A DNA stretch of 64,000 bases from Bacteroidota bacterium (GCA_021156365.1 JAJNDK010000013.1:1-64000), one strand, 5' to 3'; shown: positions 24,008 through 31,952, counted from the first letter of the stretch. Notes: a model not told the origin generated them from the sequence alone. Made by a program: numbers and translations.

Positions 24008-24187
24008 ATGAAAAAATTTGAATTCGAAATTACTCTCAGCGCACCGAGCGAAAAGGATGCGATCCAGAAAATGAACTGCCTGAACGCACTCGGCAGCAAA
24101 CTCAGCCTTGCCGAATTGCAGGCGCTGGCCAATACCGTGAACAGCCCTACAGCGCTGGCATTGGCGAAGCAAAAACTCGGACTCTAA
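24008..24187 (+). CDS. Small 59-residue protein
   Basis: Short frame starting ATG at 24008 (MKKFEFEITLSAPSEKDAIQ) and ending TAA at 24185-24187. It lies between two genes in the same direction, with 17 bp to the previous stop and 16 bp to the next start, which supports it. The sequence is a strand followed by two helices. Function unknown. Confidence 0.6.
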   Translation: MKKFEFEITLSAPSEKDAIQKMNCLNALGSKLSLAELQALANTVNSPTALALAKQKLGL

Positions 24188-24203
24188 AATAAAAATAACG
24201 AAC

Positions 24204-24956
24204 GTGAACCAATTACAATCCTACCAGCCAGCTACTGCTCCCGACACGTTTGCGCCCCCGGCGCAAGAGGCAGCGAGGCCGTCTTTTGCCACCACGCTGA
24301 AGGACGACTCCTGGACTTTAAAGGAAAAGATCGTGTACGGTCTGCTGGCGGCTGTGGGTGTAGGCGGTACGATTTGGATCGGCAGAAAGATCGTCCTCGA
24401 TGCCATCTCCAGCAAGGAAGAGCTAAAGAGCTTTGATGAAGGTACACCGGCAACCACCGCGAAACAGATCAAAATGGCCTTTGAGAACGATGGCTGGTGG
24501 GGAACGAATACGGATAGCCTTCGGGAAGCGCTGATCGCTGTGCCTTCGCAGGAAGAATGGGACAAGATCGTGAAGTCCTACCAGAAACAATACAATTCCA
24601 ACCTGATCCACGACATGGCGGATGAACTGCAGACCACCGAATACAACGAGATGATGCAGATCGTAAATGCCAAACCGCTGAAGAAAGGTCAGGCTCCGCA
24701 AAGCAGCCAGTACCGTGCATGGGCCAAGCGATTAAAAGCTGCCTTTGACAAGGAGTATGGCTTTCTACCGGGAACGGACAGTGTTGCAGTGGATGTCACG
24801 ATCAAGGAAATACCCACGCAGGCAGCGTTTATAAAAGTCGGCGTAGAGTACAAAACTCTGTACGGAACCAACCTGCTGGACGATCTCAGAAGCGAATCCG
24901 AATTCGGCCAGTACGATGAATGGCTACAGATCATCGTGAAAAAAAAGAAAAGCTAA
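24204..24956 (+). CDS. Membrane-anchored protein with two annexin-like repeats
   Basis: A 250-residue protein starting with GTG. A Pro/Ala-rich start is followed by one transmembrane helix (IVYGLLAAVGVGGTIWIG) and two repeats. The first (GWWGTNTDSLREALIAVPSQ, YQKQYNSNLIHDMADEL) has the annexin pattern GT-D, a five-helix bundle and YxxxYxxxLxxDLxxEL. The second (GFLPGTDSVAVD, YKTLYGTNLLDDLRSE) repeats it. Bacterial annexin-like proteins exist, but I do not know them from a phage-like particle. Membrane binding or curvature is a plausible role. Calcium-binding residues could not be assigned. Confidence 0.6.
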   Translation: MNQLQSYQPATAPDTFAPPAQEAARPSFATTLKDDSWTLKEKIVYGLLAAVGVGGTIWIGRKIVLDAISSKEELKSFDEGTPATTAKQIKMAFENDGWWGTNTDSLREALIAVPSQEEWDKIVKSYQKQYNSNLIHDMADELQTTEYNEMMQIVNAKPLKKGQAPQSSQYRAWAKRLKAAFDKEYGFLPGTDSVAVDVTIKEIPTQAAFIKVGVEYKTLYGTNLLDDLRSESEFGQYDEWLQIIVKKKKS

Positions 24957-24970
24957 ATGCAAACACAGCC

Positions 24971-25951
24971 ATGAATACAACAGAGATAAGCATACCAAAC
25001 AACGAGGCGGCTAATAAGGCCAAAGCCAAAAAAGTGGTGCTCTTCAGCTTCGGAACACTGGCGCTGGGTGCATTGACCTTCTTCGGAATCAAACAATTTA
25101 AAAAACATAAAAAAGAAAACAATGTTACAACTGACCAAACAACTGATGGGCCGGATAATCCGGTTCCTGTACCGCCTCGCACTCATCCTGTGCCTGCTGC
25201 CAGCCTACCTGTTACTAATGCTGGCGCTGCCGTTTTTCTTCGTCTCCGCGATAAAGGAAGTAAAGTCCTCGAAGTTCAACGTGCTCTTATGCGAGATTAT
25301 GGAAGCAACATTTTTCCAAAGTACGGCGCAGACGGCGTTTTCGGAACCGAACTTCGAGACTTCCTACTCAGCAAGGGATATGGAGTACCGCTATCGGAAA
25401 CCGACTTCAAAAAAATCACGGAAGGAAAAAAAGCACAAGCACCGCTCGTAACCTTTGATCCTGCTGCAATCGCCAAGGCATTATACACAGCGATTACCGG
25501 CAAAGATTTTAACACCGCTATCACTCTTTTAAAGTCCATCAAAGATACCAGCAACTATGCTTTGGTTTCTGAAAAACTGAAAGAACTCAAGGTTCATGGA
25601 ATGCCACAGACGCTTGTAAATGCTATGCTTGGCAATTTCACCGAAGCTTCACAACGGGCGAAAATACAGCAGGCCTTTCTTATAATGGGCTTAAAGTATA
25701 ATGGAACTCAGTGGACTTTAAATGGGGGGAATGGACTCTCCGGTGCAAAGCCATCATTTAAGGAAGGGACTAAAGTTGCAACAACAAAACAGGTGCTCAT
25801 CTCCGAACAAGGCAGAGGTCTGATGGTGGTTCCAGCTAACATGTACCTCGGAGCTATAACGGCAATCCACCACGGAATTGCAATAGTATCCACCGATACC
25901 GCATATGAAGTGCGAGTACATACACAATTCATCAAAGAAGTTTCAAAATGA
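24971..25951 (+). CDS. Membrane-anchored peptidoglycan-binding protein
   Basis: A 326-residue protein beginning at the ATG 24971 (MNTTEISIPN). One transmembrane helix near residue 25 (VLFSFGTLALGALTFFG) is followed by a Pro/Thr-rich linker, a PG-binding-1 type domain (LRLRDKGSKVLEVQRALM, then YGADGVFGTELRDFL), a helical region (DPAAIAKALYTAITGKDFNT, then TLLKSIKDTSNYALVSEKL) like part of an annexin repeat, and a C-terminal beta domain. It probably links the particle or envelope to peptidoglycan. A different reading frame inside the linker encodes a possible holin (25122-25451). The amidase gene starts 4 bp before its stop. Confidence 0.68.
   Translation: MNTTEISIPNNEAANKAKAKKVVLFSFGTLALGALTFFGIKQFKKHKKENNVTTDQTTDGPDNPVPVPPRTHPVPAASLPVTNAGAAVFLRLRDKGSKVLEVQRALMRDYGSNIFPKYGADGVFGTELRDFLLSKGYGVPLSETDFKKITEGKKAQAPLVTFDPAAIAKALYTAITGKDFNTAITLLKSIKDTSNYALVSEKLKELKVHGMPQTLVNAMLGNFTEASQRAKIQQAFLIMGLKYNGTQWTLNGGNGLSGAKPSFKEGTKVATTKQVLISEQGRGLMVVPANMYLGAITAIHHGIAIVSTDTAYEVRVHTQFIKEVSK
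25122..25451 (+). CDS. Nested holin-like membrane protein (overlapping frame)
   Basis: A 109-residue frame shifted by one base inside the peptidoglycan-binding gene. It starts ATG after an A-rich leader (AAAAAAGAAAACA) like those of true starts in this block. Residues about 15-42 are a very hydrophobic segment (FLYRLALILCLLPAYLLLML), and the protein ends in a highly basic tail (RYRKPTSKKSRKEKKHKHRS). This is the layout of small holins, and the amidase lies about 500 bp downstream. Overprinting in the Pro-rich linker of the host frame is permissive. It could also be chance. Confidence 0.35.
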   Translation: MLQLTKQLMGRIIRFLYRLALILCLLPAYLLLMLALPFFFVSAIKEVKSSKFNVLLCEIMEATFFQSTAQTAFSEPNFETSYSARDMEYRYRKPTSKKSRKEKKHKHRS

Positions 25952-26394
25952 AAATAAAACGAATCATAAAATACATCGTGGTGCATTGCACAGCAACGCC
26001 CCCGAACACAACGGTGGCATCTATCAAGCGTTACTGGAAAGAAGTACGCAAGTGGGGCGACACGCCGGGCTATCATTACATCATTCATCGTAACGGCACC
26101 GTGGAGCAATTGCTGGACGAGGGAAAGAACAGCTACGGCGTTTACGCTCATAACTCTGAGTGCCTCAACATTGCTTACATCGGCGGTGTGGATAAAAGCA
26201 ATAAGCCGCTGGATAACCGGACAGATGCTCAGAAACATGCCTTGTTCAACAAGATCGTTGAGCTGACCGAAAAGTACAAGGGCTCGGAGGTAATGGGCCA
26301 TCGCGACTTCGCAGGTGTTGCAAAGGCATGTCCTTCTTTCGATGTGAAAACGTGGCTGGCTGAATACACACCTGACCTGGATACAGCCGCATAA
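25948..26394 (+). CDS. N-acetylmuramoyl-L-alanine amidase (amidase_2/PGRP type)
   Basis: A 148-residue zinc enzyme with His13 (YIVVHCTATP), the GYHYIIHRNGTVEQL core, His118 (MGHRDF) and Cys128 (KACPSFD), which together form the amidase_2 metal site. It cleaves the bond between MurNAc and the first L-alanine of the peptide. There is no signal peptide, so export would need the membrane proteins of the block or lysis. It overlaps the upstream gene by 4 bp. Role as endolysin or entry enzyme is inferred from position. Confidence 0.9.
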   Translation: MKIKRIIKYIVVHCTATPPNTTVASIKRYWKEVRKWGDTPGYHYIIHRNGTVEQLLDEGKNSYGVYAHNSECLNIAYIGGVDKSNKPLDNRTDAQKHALFNKIVELTEKYKGSEVMGHRDFAGVAKACPSFDVKTWLAEYTPDLDTAA

Positions 26395-26408
26395 AAAAGA
26401 GCCGGAAC

Positions 26409-27203
26409 ATGAGTTTGCAGAAAATGAAAGCCATACTAAAGCATAAGGGCTACACTTTATACTCGCGCCCTTATGAGCTGAACATTGTAGGGCTGAGAAG
26501 CAAATCAGTGATCCCGAATCGTTTTGATGATGAGATACATGTCTTTTATAAGATCTCCGGGTTAAACTGGTACTATCACATCTTCAAAGCCACCACCGAT
26601 CCGGGAACGTTCTGGCTCAAACAACCGATGCAGCCACAGGGCACAGCGATCCTTGCCGAAGGACAGAATGTGAACTGTTACCAACTCGGTATGCACCAAG
26701 GCAAGTACCTCGCTTTGGTACAGCGAAAGCCGGTTACAGTGATCCGTGACTACGACAGGGACGCAGTACTGGACTTCAGCAACGGCAACACATCCACCGG
26801 GCAGTTCGGGATCAACATCCACCGCGCCAATGCGCAAGGGACGACCAAGACAGTCGACCGTAATTCAGCGGGATGCCAGGTCTTTGAGAACGCCGGGGAC
26901 TTTGCCACGTTCCTTTCACTTTGTCAAAAGCATAAGCATCTCTATGGAAATCAGTTCACCTATACGCTGATCGATTTCAGGGCCGTAAGGCGGCAAAACC
27001 TGCGCTATGCAATGGCAGGAGTCGGGGCGCTGGGCCTGATCGGTTTAGGATACATGGCCATAAGATATCAGGATGAAATAAAAACAACGATCCGGAGCTT
27101 TTTTCCGGATACCAATCAAACAAAAACAATACATGAAAATCAATATCAGACACATCCTTCACCAGCTCCTTCAGGACAAGGACGGGAACTTCTCCTTACG
27201 TGA
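26409..27203 (+). CDS. YkuD-like L,D-transpeptidase-fold protein with C-terminal TM helix
   Basis: A 264-residue protein. Residues about 130-160 carry GINIHRAN and NSAGCQVF, the His...SxGC motif of YkuD-type enzymes with His138 and Cys156, although the overall sequence is divergent. A helix around 200-217 (MAGVGALGLIGLGYMAIRYQ) anchors it. Similar His/SAGC proteins occur as peptidoglycan-active phage proteins. It starts 14 bp after the amidase and its tail overlaps the next gene by 71 bp. Cleavage or binding of cell-wall peptides is inferred; true catalytic activity is unproven. Confidence 0.55.
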   Translation: MSLQKMKAILKHKGYTLYSRPYELNIVGLRSKSVIPNRFDDEIHVFYKISGLNWYYHIFKATTDPGTFWLKQPMQPQGTAILAEGQNVNCYQLGMHQGKYLALVQRKPVTVIRDYDRDAVLDFSNGNTSTGQFGINIHRANAQGTTKTVDRNSAGCQVFENAGDFATFLSLCQKHKHLYGNQFTYTLIDFRAVRRQNLRYAMAGVGALGLIGLGYMAIRYQDEIKTTIRSFFPDTNQTKTIHENQYQTHPSPAPSGQGRELLLT

Positions 27204-27366
27204 AGCCATCGCCCTGATCTACGTCCTGATGAGTATCGTGGCATGGATCAGCCAGCAGTTCTTCGGGCTTCACATCCCCGAATTTATGTTCTATTCTTTC
27301 ATGAGCATGATCGGGGCATCGGCCTTCGGTTACTCACTGGAGAAGAGAAGCGATCCCAAAGAATAA
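27133..27366 (+). CDS. Small two-helix membrane protein
   Basis: A 77-residue protein with two hydrophobic helices (IALIYVLMSIVAWISQQFFG and FMFYSFMSMIGASAFGYSLE) and a charged N-terminus (KINIRHILHQLLQDKDG). This is the classical outline of a holin or small membrane protein, and it overlaps the previous gene's 3' end. It lies between two peptidoglycan enzymes and a spanin-like protein, which fits a lysis cassette. It could equally be a virion membrane protein. Confidence 0.6.
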   Translation: MKINIRHILHQLLQDKDGNFSLREAIALIYVLMSIVAWISQQFFGLHIPEFMFYSFMSMIGASAFGYSLEKRSDPKE

Positions 27367-27396
27367 CAATCATTTCAAAACATCTAAAAACAAATT

Positions 27397-28032
27397 ATGA
27401 AAACCATTTATATCATTCTCACCTTTTGCGTCGGGCTGTTCGCCGGTTACTTATTGTTTAATCAATCAGCTGCACCAATTGCAGCTCATACAATTACTTC
27501 GGTGGCAGCGCAGGAAGCCGATGCCATCGACGGCAACAAATTAAAAGCAGACAGCATCCTGAAAAAGCGCAGCGATCTGTTAGGCGGTCAATTGCTGATC
27601 ATCAACGAGCAGCTCAAGCAAAGCAAAATCAGCCTCGCGTCAGAACGAAAAAAAGTCGCAGCCTTGCAAAAGACCCTGTTGCAGGATACAGCGGCTTGCC
27701 CGGATCGTATCACAATGGACAACCTGGCATTGGCTATCGATACGCTTAACGCCGTTACAGATACATTGATCAGCGACTACGAGCAGAAACTTCAGGTTGA
27801 CAAAGAGGTGATCGCCGTTCGCGATTCCCAGCTGGTGGTTTGCAATCAGTCTTATGAGCAGGTGCAATCTCTTATCCAGCAGCAAATCCAGCGCGAACAG
27901 GAATTAACCGATCAGCTGAACATTGCCGTAAAGCAACAGCGAAAGAAGCGGATTCAAAACCGGCTGCTCGCCGGGGGAGTTGTCTTTCTTTCCGGTCTAA
28001 CGACCACACTCCTCATCCGATCCAAACACTAA
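27397..28032 (+). CDS. Spanin-like coiled-coil protein with TM helices at both ends
   Basis: A 211-residue protein with an N-terminal anchor (TIYIILTFCVGLFAGYLLF), a long periplasmic coiled coil (GGQLLIINEQLKQSKISLAS, then a second near 150-180) and a C-terminal hydrophobic helix (LLAGGVVFLSGLTTTLLIR). Rz-type spanins have one anchor and a coiled coil; two anchors resemble unimolecular variants. Position after the holin-like gene supports a role in envelope disruption. Not confirmed. Confidence 0.5.
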   Translation: MKTIYIILTFCVGLFAGYLLFNQSAAPIAAHTITSVAAQEADAIDGNKLKADSILKKRSDLLGGQLLIINEQLKQSKISLASERKKVAALQKTLLQDTAACPDRITMDNLALAIDTLNAVTDTLISDYEQKLQVDKEVIAVRDSQLVVCNQSYEQVQSLIQQQIQREQELTDQLNIAVKQQRKKRIQNRLLAGGVVFLSGLTTTLLIRSKH

Positions 28033-28051
28033 CACTAAAAACAAACGCAGC

Positions 28052-28255
28052 ATGATAAACGAAAAGACACTTGTTTCTTCTGTCACTTTACTGGCCTCGC
28101 TCGGCACCTACTTCTACGCCAAGGTTACTCACAAAGATGCAGTGCCTTACGTAATGGTCGGCGGCTTTATCGGGGCCATGATCGGGGAAGCGATTTCCGG
28201 GATGATGAAGAAGAATGAAGAGGACGACGACAACAATAAAAAGGAAGGGCAGTAA
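28052..28255 (+). CDS. Small two-helix membrane protein with acidic tail
   Basis: A 67-residue protein with hydrophobic helices TLVSSVTLLASLGTYFYA and YVMVGGFIGAMIGEAISGMM and a C-terminal tail EEDDDNNKKEGQ. Similar in size and arrangement to the proteins at 17459 and 27133; candidate virion membrane or holin protein. Confidence 0.6.
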   Translation: MINEKTLVSSVTLLASLGTYFYAKVTHKDAVPYVMVGGFIGAMIGEAISGMMKKNEEDDDNNKKEGQ

Positions 28256-28258
28256 ACT

Positions 28259-28948
28259 ATGGCAACACAAATAATCGATAGCGGGGTAAGCATTAAAATT
28301 GTCACGAACAATAAGCCAAAATTTGTACTGAAAGCGAATATCCTCACCGTGGAAGTTTTACTCGGCACCATGATTAAGATCGACATTGGTAAGGGAGCGC
28401 TTTACAATATTTATGTTGACCAAGTGGCAGTAGATGTTCCTTCCAGCTCAAATGTAAATGATCTCCGGGATCAAATCCACGCCATGCTCCAGCCAGCGGC
28501 TGGAAACGGTGGAACGGGGGTAGGTTTTGCTACCGAGGCGAAGCAGATCGAACAAATGAACGAGCTGACCTCCGTGAAGAATGCAATCATCAATACGCAG
28601 ACCAATCAGCTAAACCAAATTACCATACTTAACTCCCTGAAGAATTCGATTGACATACAGGGTGGTGATTTGATTCATTTGCAAAGTGTGTCGGCATACC
28701 TGGCTAATATCAATGGGACTACAGGGCAAATTGCCGACATGATGTTTTATGCGCCCACCTTTGTTGACGAGACAGAAGGGAATGTGATCTACAATGGATA
28801 CGCAGTACCGGGTACCGCGACAGAGGCGATTGCATGGGCTATTCAAAGGGTCACTAACGAGAATGGGCTAATTACTTACCATTGGGCAAACGGCAACAGG
28901 TTCTTCGACAAGCGCTGGGACTCCCGTAGAATATACAGTTACTTCTAA
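28259..28948 (+). CDS. Fibre/receptor-binding type protein
   Basis: A 229-residue protein. The first 80 residues are strand-rich, and the middle (ATEAKQIEQMNELTSVKNAI) is a helical repeat typical of phage fibre shafts. The C-terminus (IYNGYAVPGTATEAIAWAIQ, then WANGN, KRWDSRRIYSYF) is a domain that often ends phage fibre proteins: GYAxPGT, W-I, WA-GN and W-xR. It is probably the receptor-binding component. It is closed by a strong terminator, so it ends the structural operon. Confidence 0.7.
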   Translation: MATQIIDSGVSIKIVTNNKPKFVLKANILTVEVLLGTMIKIDIGKGALYNIYVDQVAVDVPSSSNVNDLRDQIHAMLQPAAGNGGTGVGFATEAKQIEQMNELTSVKNAIINTQTNQLNQITILNSLKNSIDIQGGDLIHLQSVSAYLANINGTTGQIADMMFYAPTFVDETEGNVIYNGYAVPGTATEAIAWAIQRVTNENGLITYHWANGNRFFDKRWDSRRIYSYF

Positions 28949-28953
28949 TACCT

Positions 28954-28982
28954 AAAGCGCGCCCCTCGCGGCGCGCTTTTAT
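28954..28982 (+). terminator. Rho-independent terminator after the structural operon
   Basis: AAAGCGCGCC-CCTCGC-GGCGCGCTTTT is a perfect 10-bp GC-rich stem with a terminal T-run. It ends the block of structural genes and separates the Dam/ATPase pair. Confidence 0.88.
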
Positions 28983-28998
28983 TTAATCCAACATTATT

Positions 28999-29865
28999 AT
29001 GACAGCATTAAAGACACCAATCACCTACTATGGTGGCAAGCAAACCATGCTCAAATATCTCCTGGGCATGATCCCCGATCACCGACTATACTGTGAACCC
29101 TTCTTCGGCGGCGGCGCATTGTTCTTTGCAAAACCAAAGGCAGAAGTGGAAGTGATCAACGATGTGAATGGCGAAGTAATCAATTTCTTCAGGGTGTTAA
29201 AGACAAAGTTTGCTGCCCTTCAGAAAGAAGTACAAGCAACGCTCCACAGCCGCGATCTGTATAAAAAAGCTCTACAGATCTACAACGATCCAAAATCCTA
29301 TACCGATGTGCAACGTGCATGGGCGCTGTGGACGGCAACCAATCAGGGCTTCGCAGGGATGATTGGCTCATGGGGATTCGGGAAAACCAATTCCAAAGAA
29401 AAAGCAGTGGCTGCCAAGCGCGACAATTTTGTGAGGGTATATGAGAACCGTCTGAGAACGGTTCAAGTAGAGAATAACGACGCCCTGAAGGTAATTGCCC
29501 GCTGCAACGAGAAGGATGCATTCATTTATTGTGATCCGCCTTACATCGGCTCGGATCAGGGACATTATAGCGGCTATACAGAGAAAGAATACAAAACGCT
29601 GCTGGATTGCCTCGGAAAACTCAAAGGGAAGTTTATGCTGAGCAGCTATCCTTCTGTCATATTAAACCAATACATAAAAAGGTACGGCTGGAAAACAAAA
29701 AAGCTGGAGAAGTATGTAGCTGTTACAAAACATACCGATAAAAAGAAAACCGAGGTGCTGGTGTTCAATTACGATCCTGCAAAGATCAAGCCTCACAGCG
29801 GTGAAAACAAAGCTACCCTGATGGAGCTGGAAACTAAACTCAAACAATTACAATTCGCAGCCTGA
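28999..29865 (+). CDS. dam: Dam-type N6-adenine DNA methyltransferase (D12 class)
   Basis: A 288-residue enzyme: TPITYYGGKQTML near the N-terminus, the SAM-binding motif EPFFGGGALFF (about 33-43), catalytic DPPY (CDPPYIGSD, about 179-182) and FMLSSYPS near the C-terminus. D12-class methylases methylate the A of GATC or related sites. The 18-32 kb block is rich in GATC, which fits modification of its own DNA. It overlaps the next gene by one base. The specificity is inferred from class, not read from sequence. Confidence 0.85.
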   Translation: MTALKTPITYYGGKQTMLKYLLGMIPDHRLYCEPFFGGGALFFAKPKAEVEVINDVNGEVINFFRVLKTKFAALQKEVQATLHSRDLYKKALQIYNDPKSYTDVQRAWALWTATNQGFAGMIGSWGFGKTNSKEKAVAAKRDNFVRVYENRLRTVQVENNDALKVIARCNEKDAFIYCDPPYIGSDQGHYSGYTEKEYKTLLDCLGKLKGKFMLSSYPSVILNQYIKRYGWKTKKLEKYVAVTKHTDKKKTEVLVFNYDPAKIKPHSGENKATLMELETKLKQLQFAA

Positions 29866-31871
29866 TGGAAATTACAACCAAAAATTATTTTAAGACAGTT
29901 GAAGAGATCGGTCTCTCAAAACTGCCTGGTGCTTTGGCCGACGCTCACGAAACAATATCGAGTATGACCAAAGCCGGCTCTGATTGGAGCCAGTATAAAA
30001 CTGATCCTCGCTTTAAACGCATTGCCAACCTTGCCTTTAAAAAACTGGGCGAATTTATAAGCACAGATAGCGACGCTTTAGCAGGCAAAAAAAAAGACAG
30101 TCCGCTTGTGGAAGAAGCCAAATGGGATATTAAAAGCTATCCTAATTACGACACCCCACAACTGAAAAGGTTCTACATGTGGGAGCAGGAAGCACAATTG
30201 AGAGACGGAGATCAGGAGTATATCCGGATACGCTTACGCGCTCTTGAAAAAGAACTGAAGAAAAGAGGAGAATCATTATCCGGGGTGAAGCCAGTAAATG
30301 ACAAGCGCTATGCCAATATACAAACGGAATGTATGTTCATTGATCGTTTTCTCGCCTTTCACGGAAAGGTTCTGTATAAAAACACGTTCGGAATTTTTAT
30401 TGATGATCTGCAAAAGGCAATCGATGGAAAAAAGATCAGGAAAATCTCTCCGGTAGCCAAAGAGATCATGGAGATACAGGGCGCTGCCGTTAAGCAGTTC
30501 AACAAAATGTATAATGCGGATTACTTTGTGTTGAAGCCGGAAACCATTAAGCGATTAAACGAGATCGTCGCCCGCTGGGAGAACAGCTATGACGACATAA
30601 ATGAAGAGTACGCAAAATCGAAGAAGGCAACAGTAGCTCTGCAAGGTATCCCCGACCCGGCTGCGATTAATATTATGCCCAGCACTGAATTTGCCAGCCT
30701 GCATTTCCACACCATAGGGTTTAAAGAACGCTGGCTGGCCTTTATAGGCGATCCGGCACCGGGATTCACAGCAATGGTATTCGGTATGCCAAAGATGGGC
30801 AAAAGCTACCTGTGCATGGATTTCGCGGGCTATTTGGCGCGCAATCATGGTCGGGTGTTATACGTTGCCAAAGAAGAAAAACTGGATAAAACCTTGCAGG
30901 ATAAAGTGATCGAGAAAGAAGTGGCGCATCCCAACCTGACGGTGGCTGATGGAATTCCGGCCAGCCTTGCTGATTACGATTTCATATTCCTGGACTCGGT
31001 GAACAAACTCGGCCTTACTCCCAAAGACCTTGAAAAACTGAAGGCCGACAACAAAGGCAAATCTTTTATATACGTTTTTCAGGCTACAAAATCGGGCAGC
31101 TTCAAAGGTAACAATGAATTTCAGCATGACGTGGATGTAGTTATCGAAGTGCCGGAAAAGGGAAAGGCTATTCAGTACGGTCGCTTTAATCAGGGCGGGG
31201 AAACAGATATCTTTCCGGCGCTGGTGAGTGAGCCTGCCGGGATAGGTTTAAACGGAGTTCCAAAGAAAAAAAAGAATGAAGAGGACTGGACGGAAGGAAA
31301 GGGATTGACCGAAGGCGATAAATACTTCCTGAAAAAGATAAAGGAGTGCGTGGAGCAGGGAAATATGGGAATGGCAATGGAGTGGGCTGAAAGAGGTGAG
31401 ACAGAAGTAAGGGAAGCAATACCGGGCGAGATATGGCTGGCAATGGGAGGAAACCTGACAAAAACCGGTATCGAAAAATTGAAGAAACGTGGTTTTTCAA
31501 GTGAAGATATTTCTCAAATTAAAACAGAAGCCATTGCGCCGATGCATGAGACTTATCCAAATTCAGAATTGACGCAAAAAGGTAAATCTTCCTCAAAGCA
31601 AAATAAAAAGGTACAGCCAAAAAAAATCGCGAAAATAGTACCTGTGAGTTATGAATTTAATCAAGCCTTACGGATTACTAAAGGAGAGCTTGAACGATCG
31701 AATAAGATAGAAATTACAATGAAGGAGTTCTATGAAATATTCAGCATGGCGGCAACCTTCGATAAAACTATTGTTGCCCGTGCGTGGAAGATAACAGGTG
31801 AATTAAGCTATTTGTTTTTCCAACTCGATATGACATTAAAACAATGGCTTAGAAATAAAGCTCAAAAATAA
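29865..31871 (+). CDS. RadA/DnaB-like P-loop ATPase
   Basis: A 668-residue protein. A helical N-terminal part (1-250) leads to a RecA-fold ATPase with Walker A GMPKMGKS (307-314), a segment YVAKEEKLDKTL like the RadA/KaiC family, Walker B FIFLDS (373-378) and a C-terminal strand (VVIEVPEKGKAIQYGRFN) that matches the end of RadA-type cores. The last 200 residues are basic and unknown. It might be a helicase, a recombination ATPase or a packaging motor. No A32/FtsK hallmark was seen. It shares a base with the Dam gene and is closed by a terminator, so the two act together. Confidence 0.65.
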   Translation: MEITTKNYFKTVEEIGLSKLPGALADAHETISSMTKAGSDWSQYKTDPRFKRIANLAFKKLGEFISTDSDALAGKKKDSPLVEEAKWDIKSYPNYDTPQLKRFYMWEQEAQLRDGDQEYIRIRLRALEKELKKRGESLSGVKPVNDKRYANIQTECMFIDRFLAFHGKVLYKNTFGIFIDDLQKAIDGKKIRKISPVAKEIMEIQGAAVKQFNKMYNADYFVLKPETIKRLNEIVARWENSYDDINEEYAKSKKATVALQGIPDPAAINIMPSTEFASLHFHTIGFKERWLAFIGDPAPGFTAMVFGMPKMGKSYLCMDFAGYLARNHGRVLYVAKEEKLDKTLQDKVIEKEVAHPNLTVADGIPASLADYDFIFLDSVNKLGLTPKDLEKLKADNKGKSFIYVFQATKSGSFKGNNEFQHDVDVVIEVPEKGKAIQYGRFNQGGETDIFPALVSEPAGIGLNGVPKKKKNEEDWTEGKGLTEGDKYFLKKIKECVEQGNMGMAMEWAERGETEVREAIPGEIWLAMGGNLTKTGIEKLKKRGFSSEDISQIKTEAIAPMHETYPNSELTQKGKSSSKQNKKVQPKKIAKIVPVSYEFNQALRITKGELERSNKIEITMKEFYEIFSMAATFDKTIVARAWKITGELSYLFFQLDMTLKQWLRNKAQK

Positions 31872-31903
31872 AAGTAAACGTTCTTTGACATATTGTTACA
31901 GAC

Positions 31904-31940
31904 GACGAAAGCCTTGCATTCAGCAAGGCTTCGTCTTTTT
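31904..31940 (+). terminator. Rho-independent terminator
   Basis: A stem of GACGAAAGCCTTGC against GCAAGGCTTCGTC with one bulge, followed by TTTTT. It ends the Dam/ATPase unit. The minus-strand ParB-like gene also stops near here (31953), but the reverse strand lacks a T-run. Confidence 0.82.
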
Positions 31941-31952
31941 ATGTAAGACGGG

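Noticed and set aside
16546-31871. Tailed prophage interpretation
   Set aside because: No terminase large subunit, portal, major tail or tape-measure protein can be recognised, and the proteins are too short for those roles.
16546-31871. Conjugative element or contractile injection system
   Set aside because: No relaxase, TraG/VirD4, TraJ-type channel, sheath, baseplate or AAA+ ClpV/CisY-like gene was found in the block.
29865-31871. Calling the 668-residue ATPase an A32/FtsK packaging motor
   Set aside because: The Walker regions and the end of the core match RadA/KaiC-type RecA folds, not the HerA/FtsK pattern.
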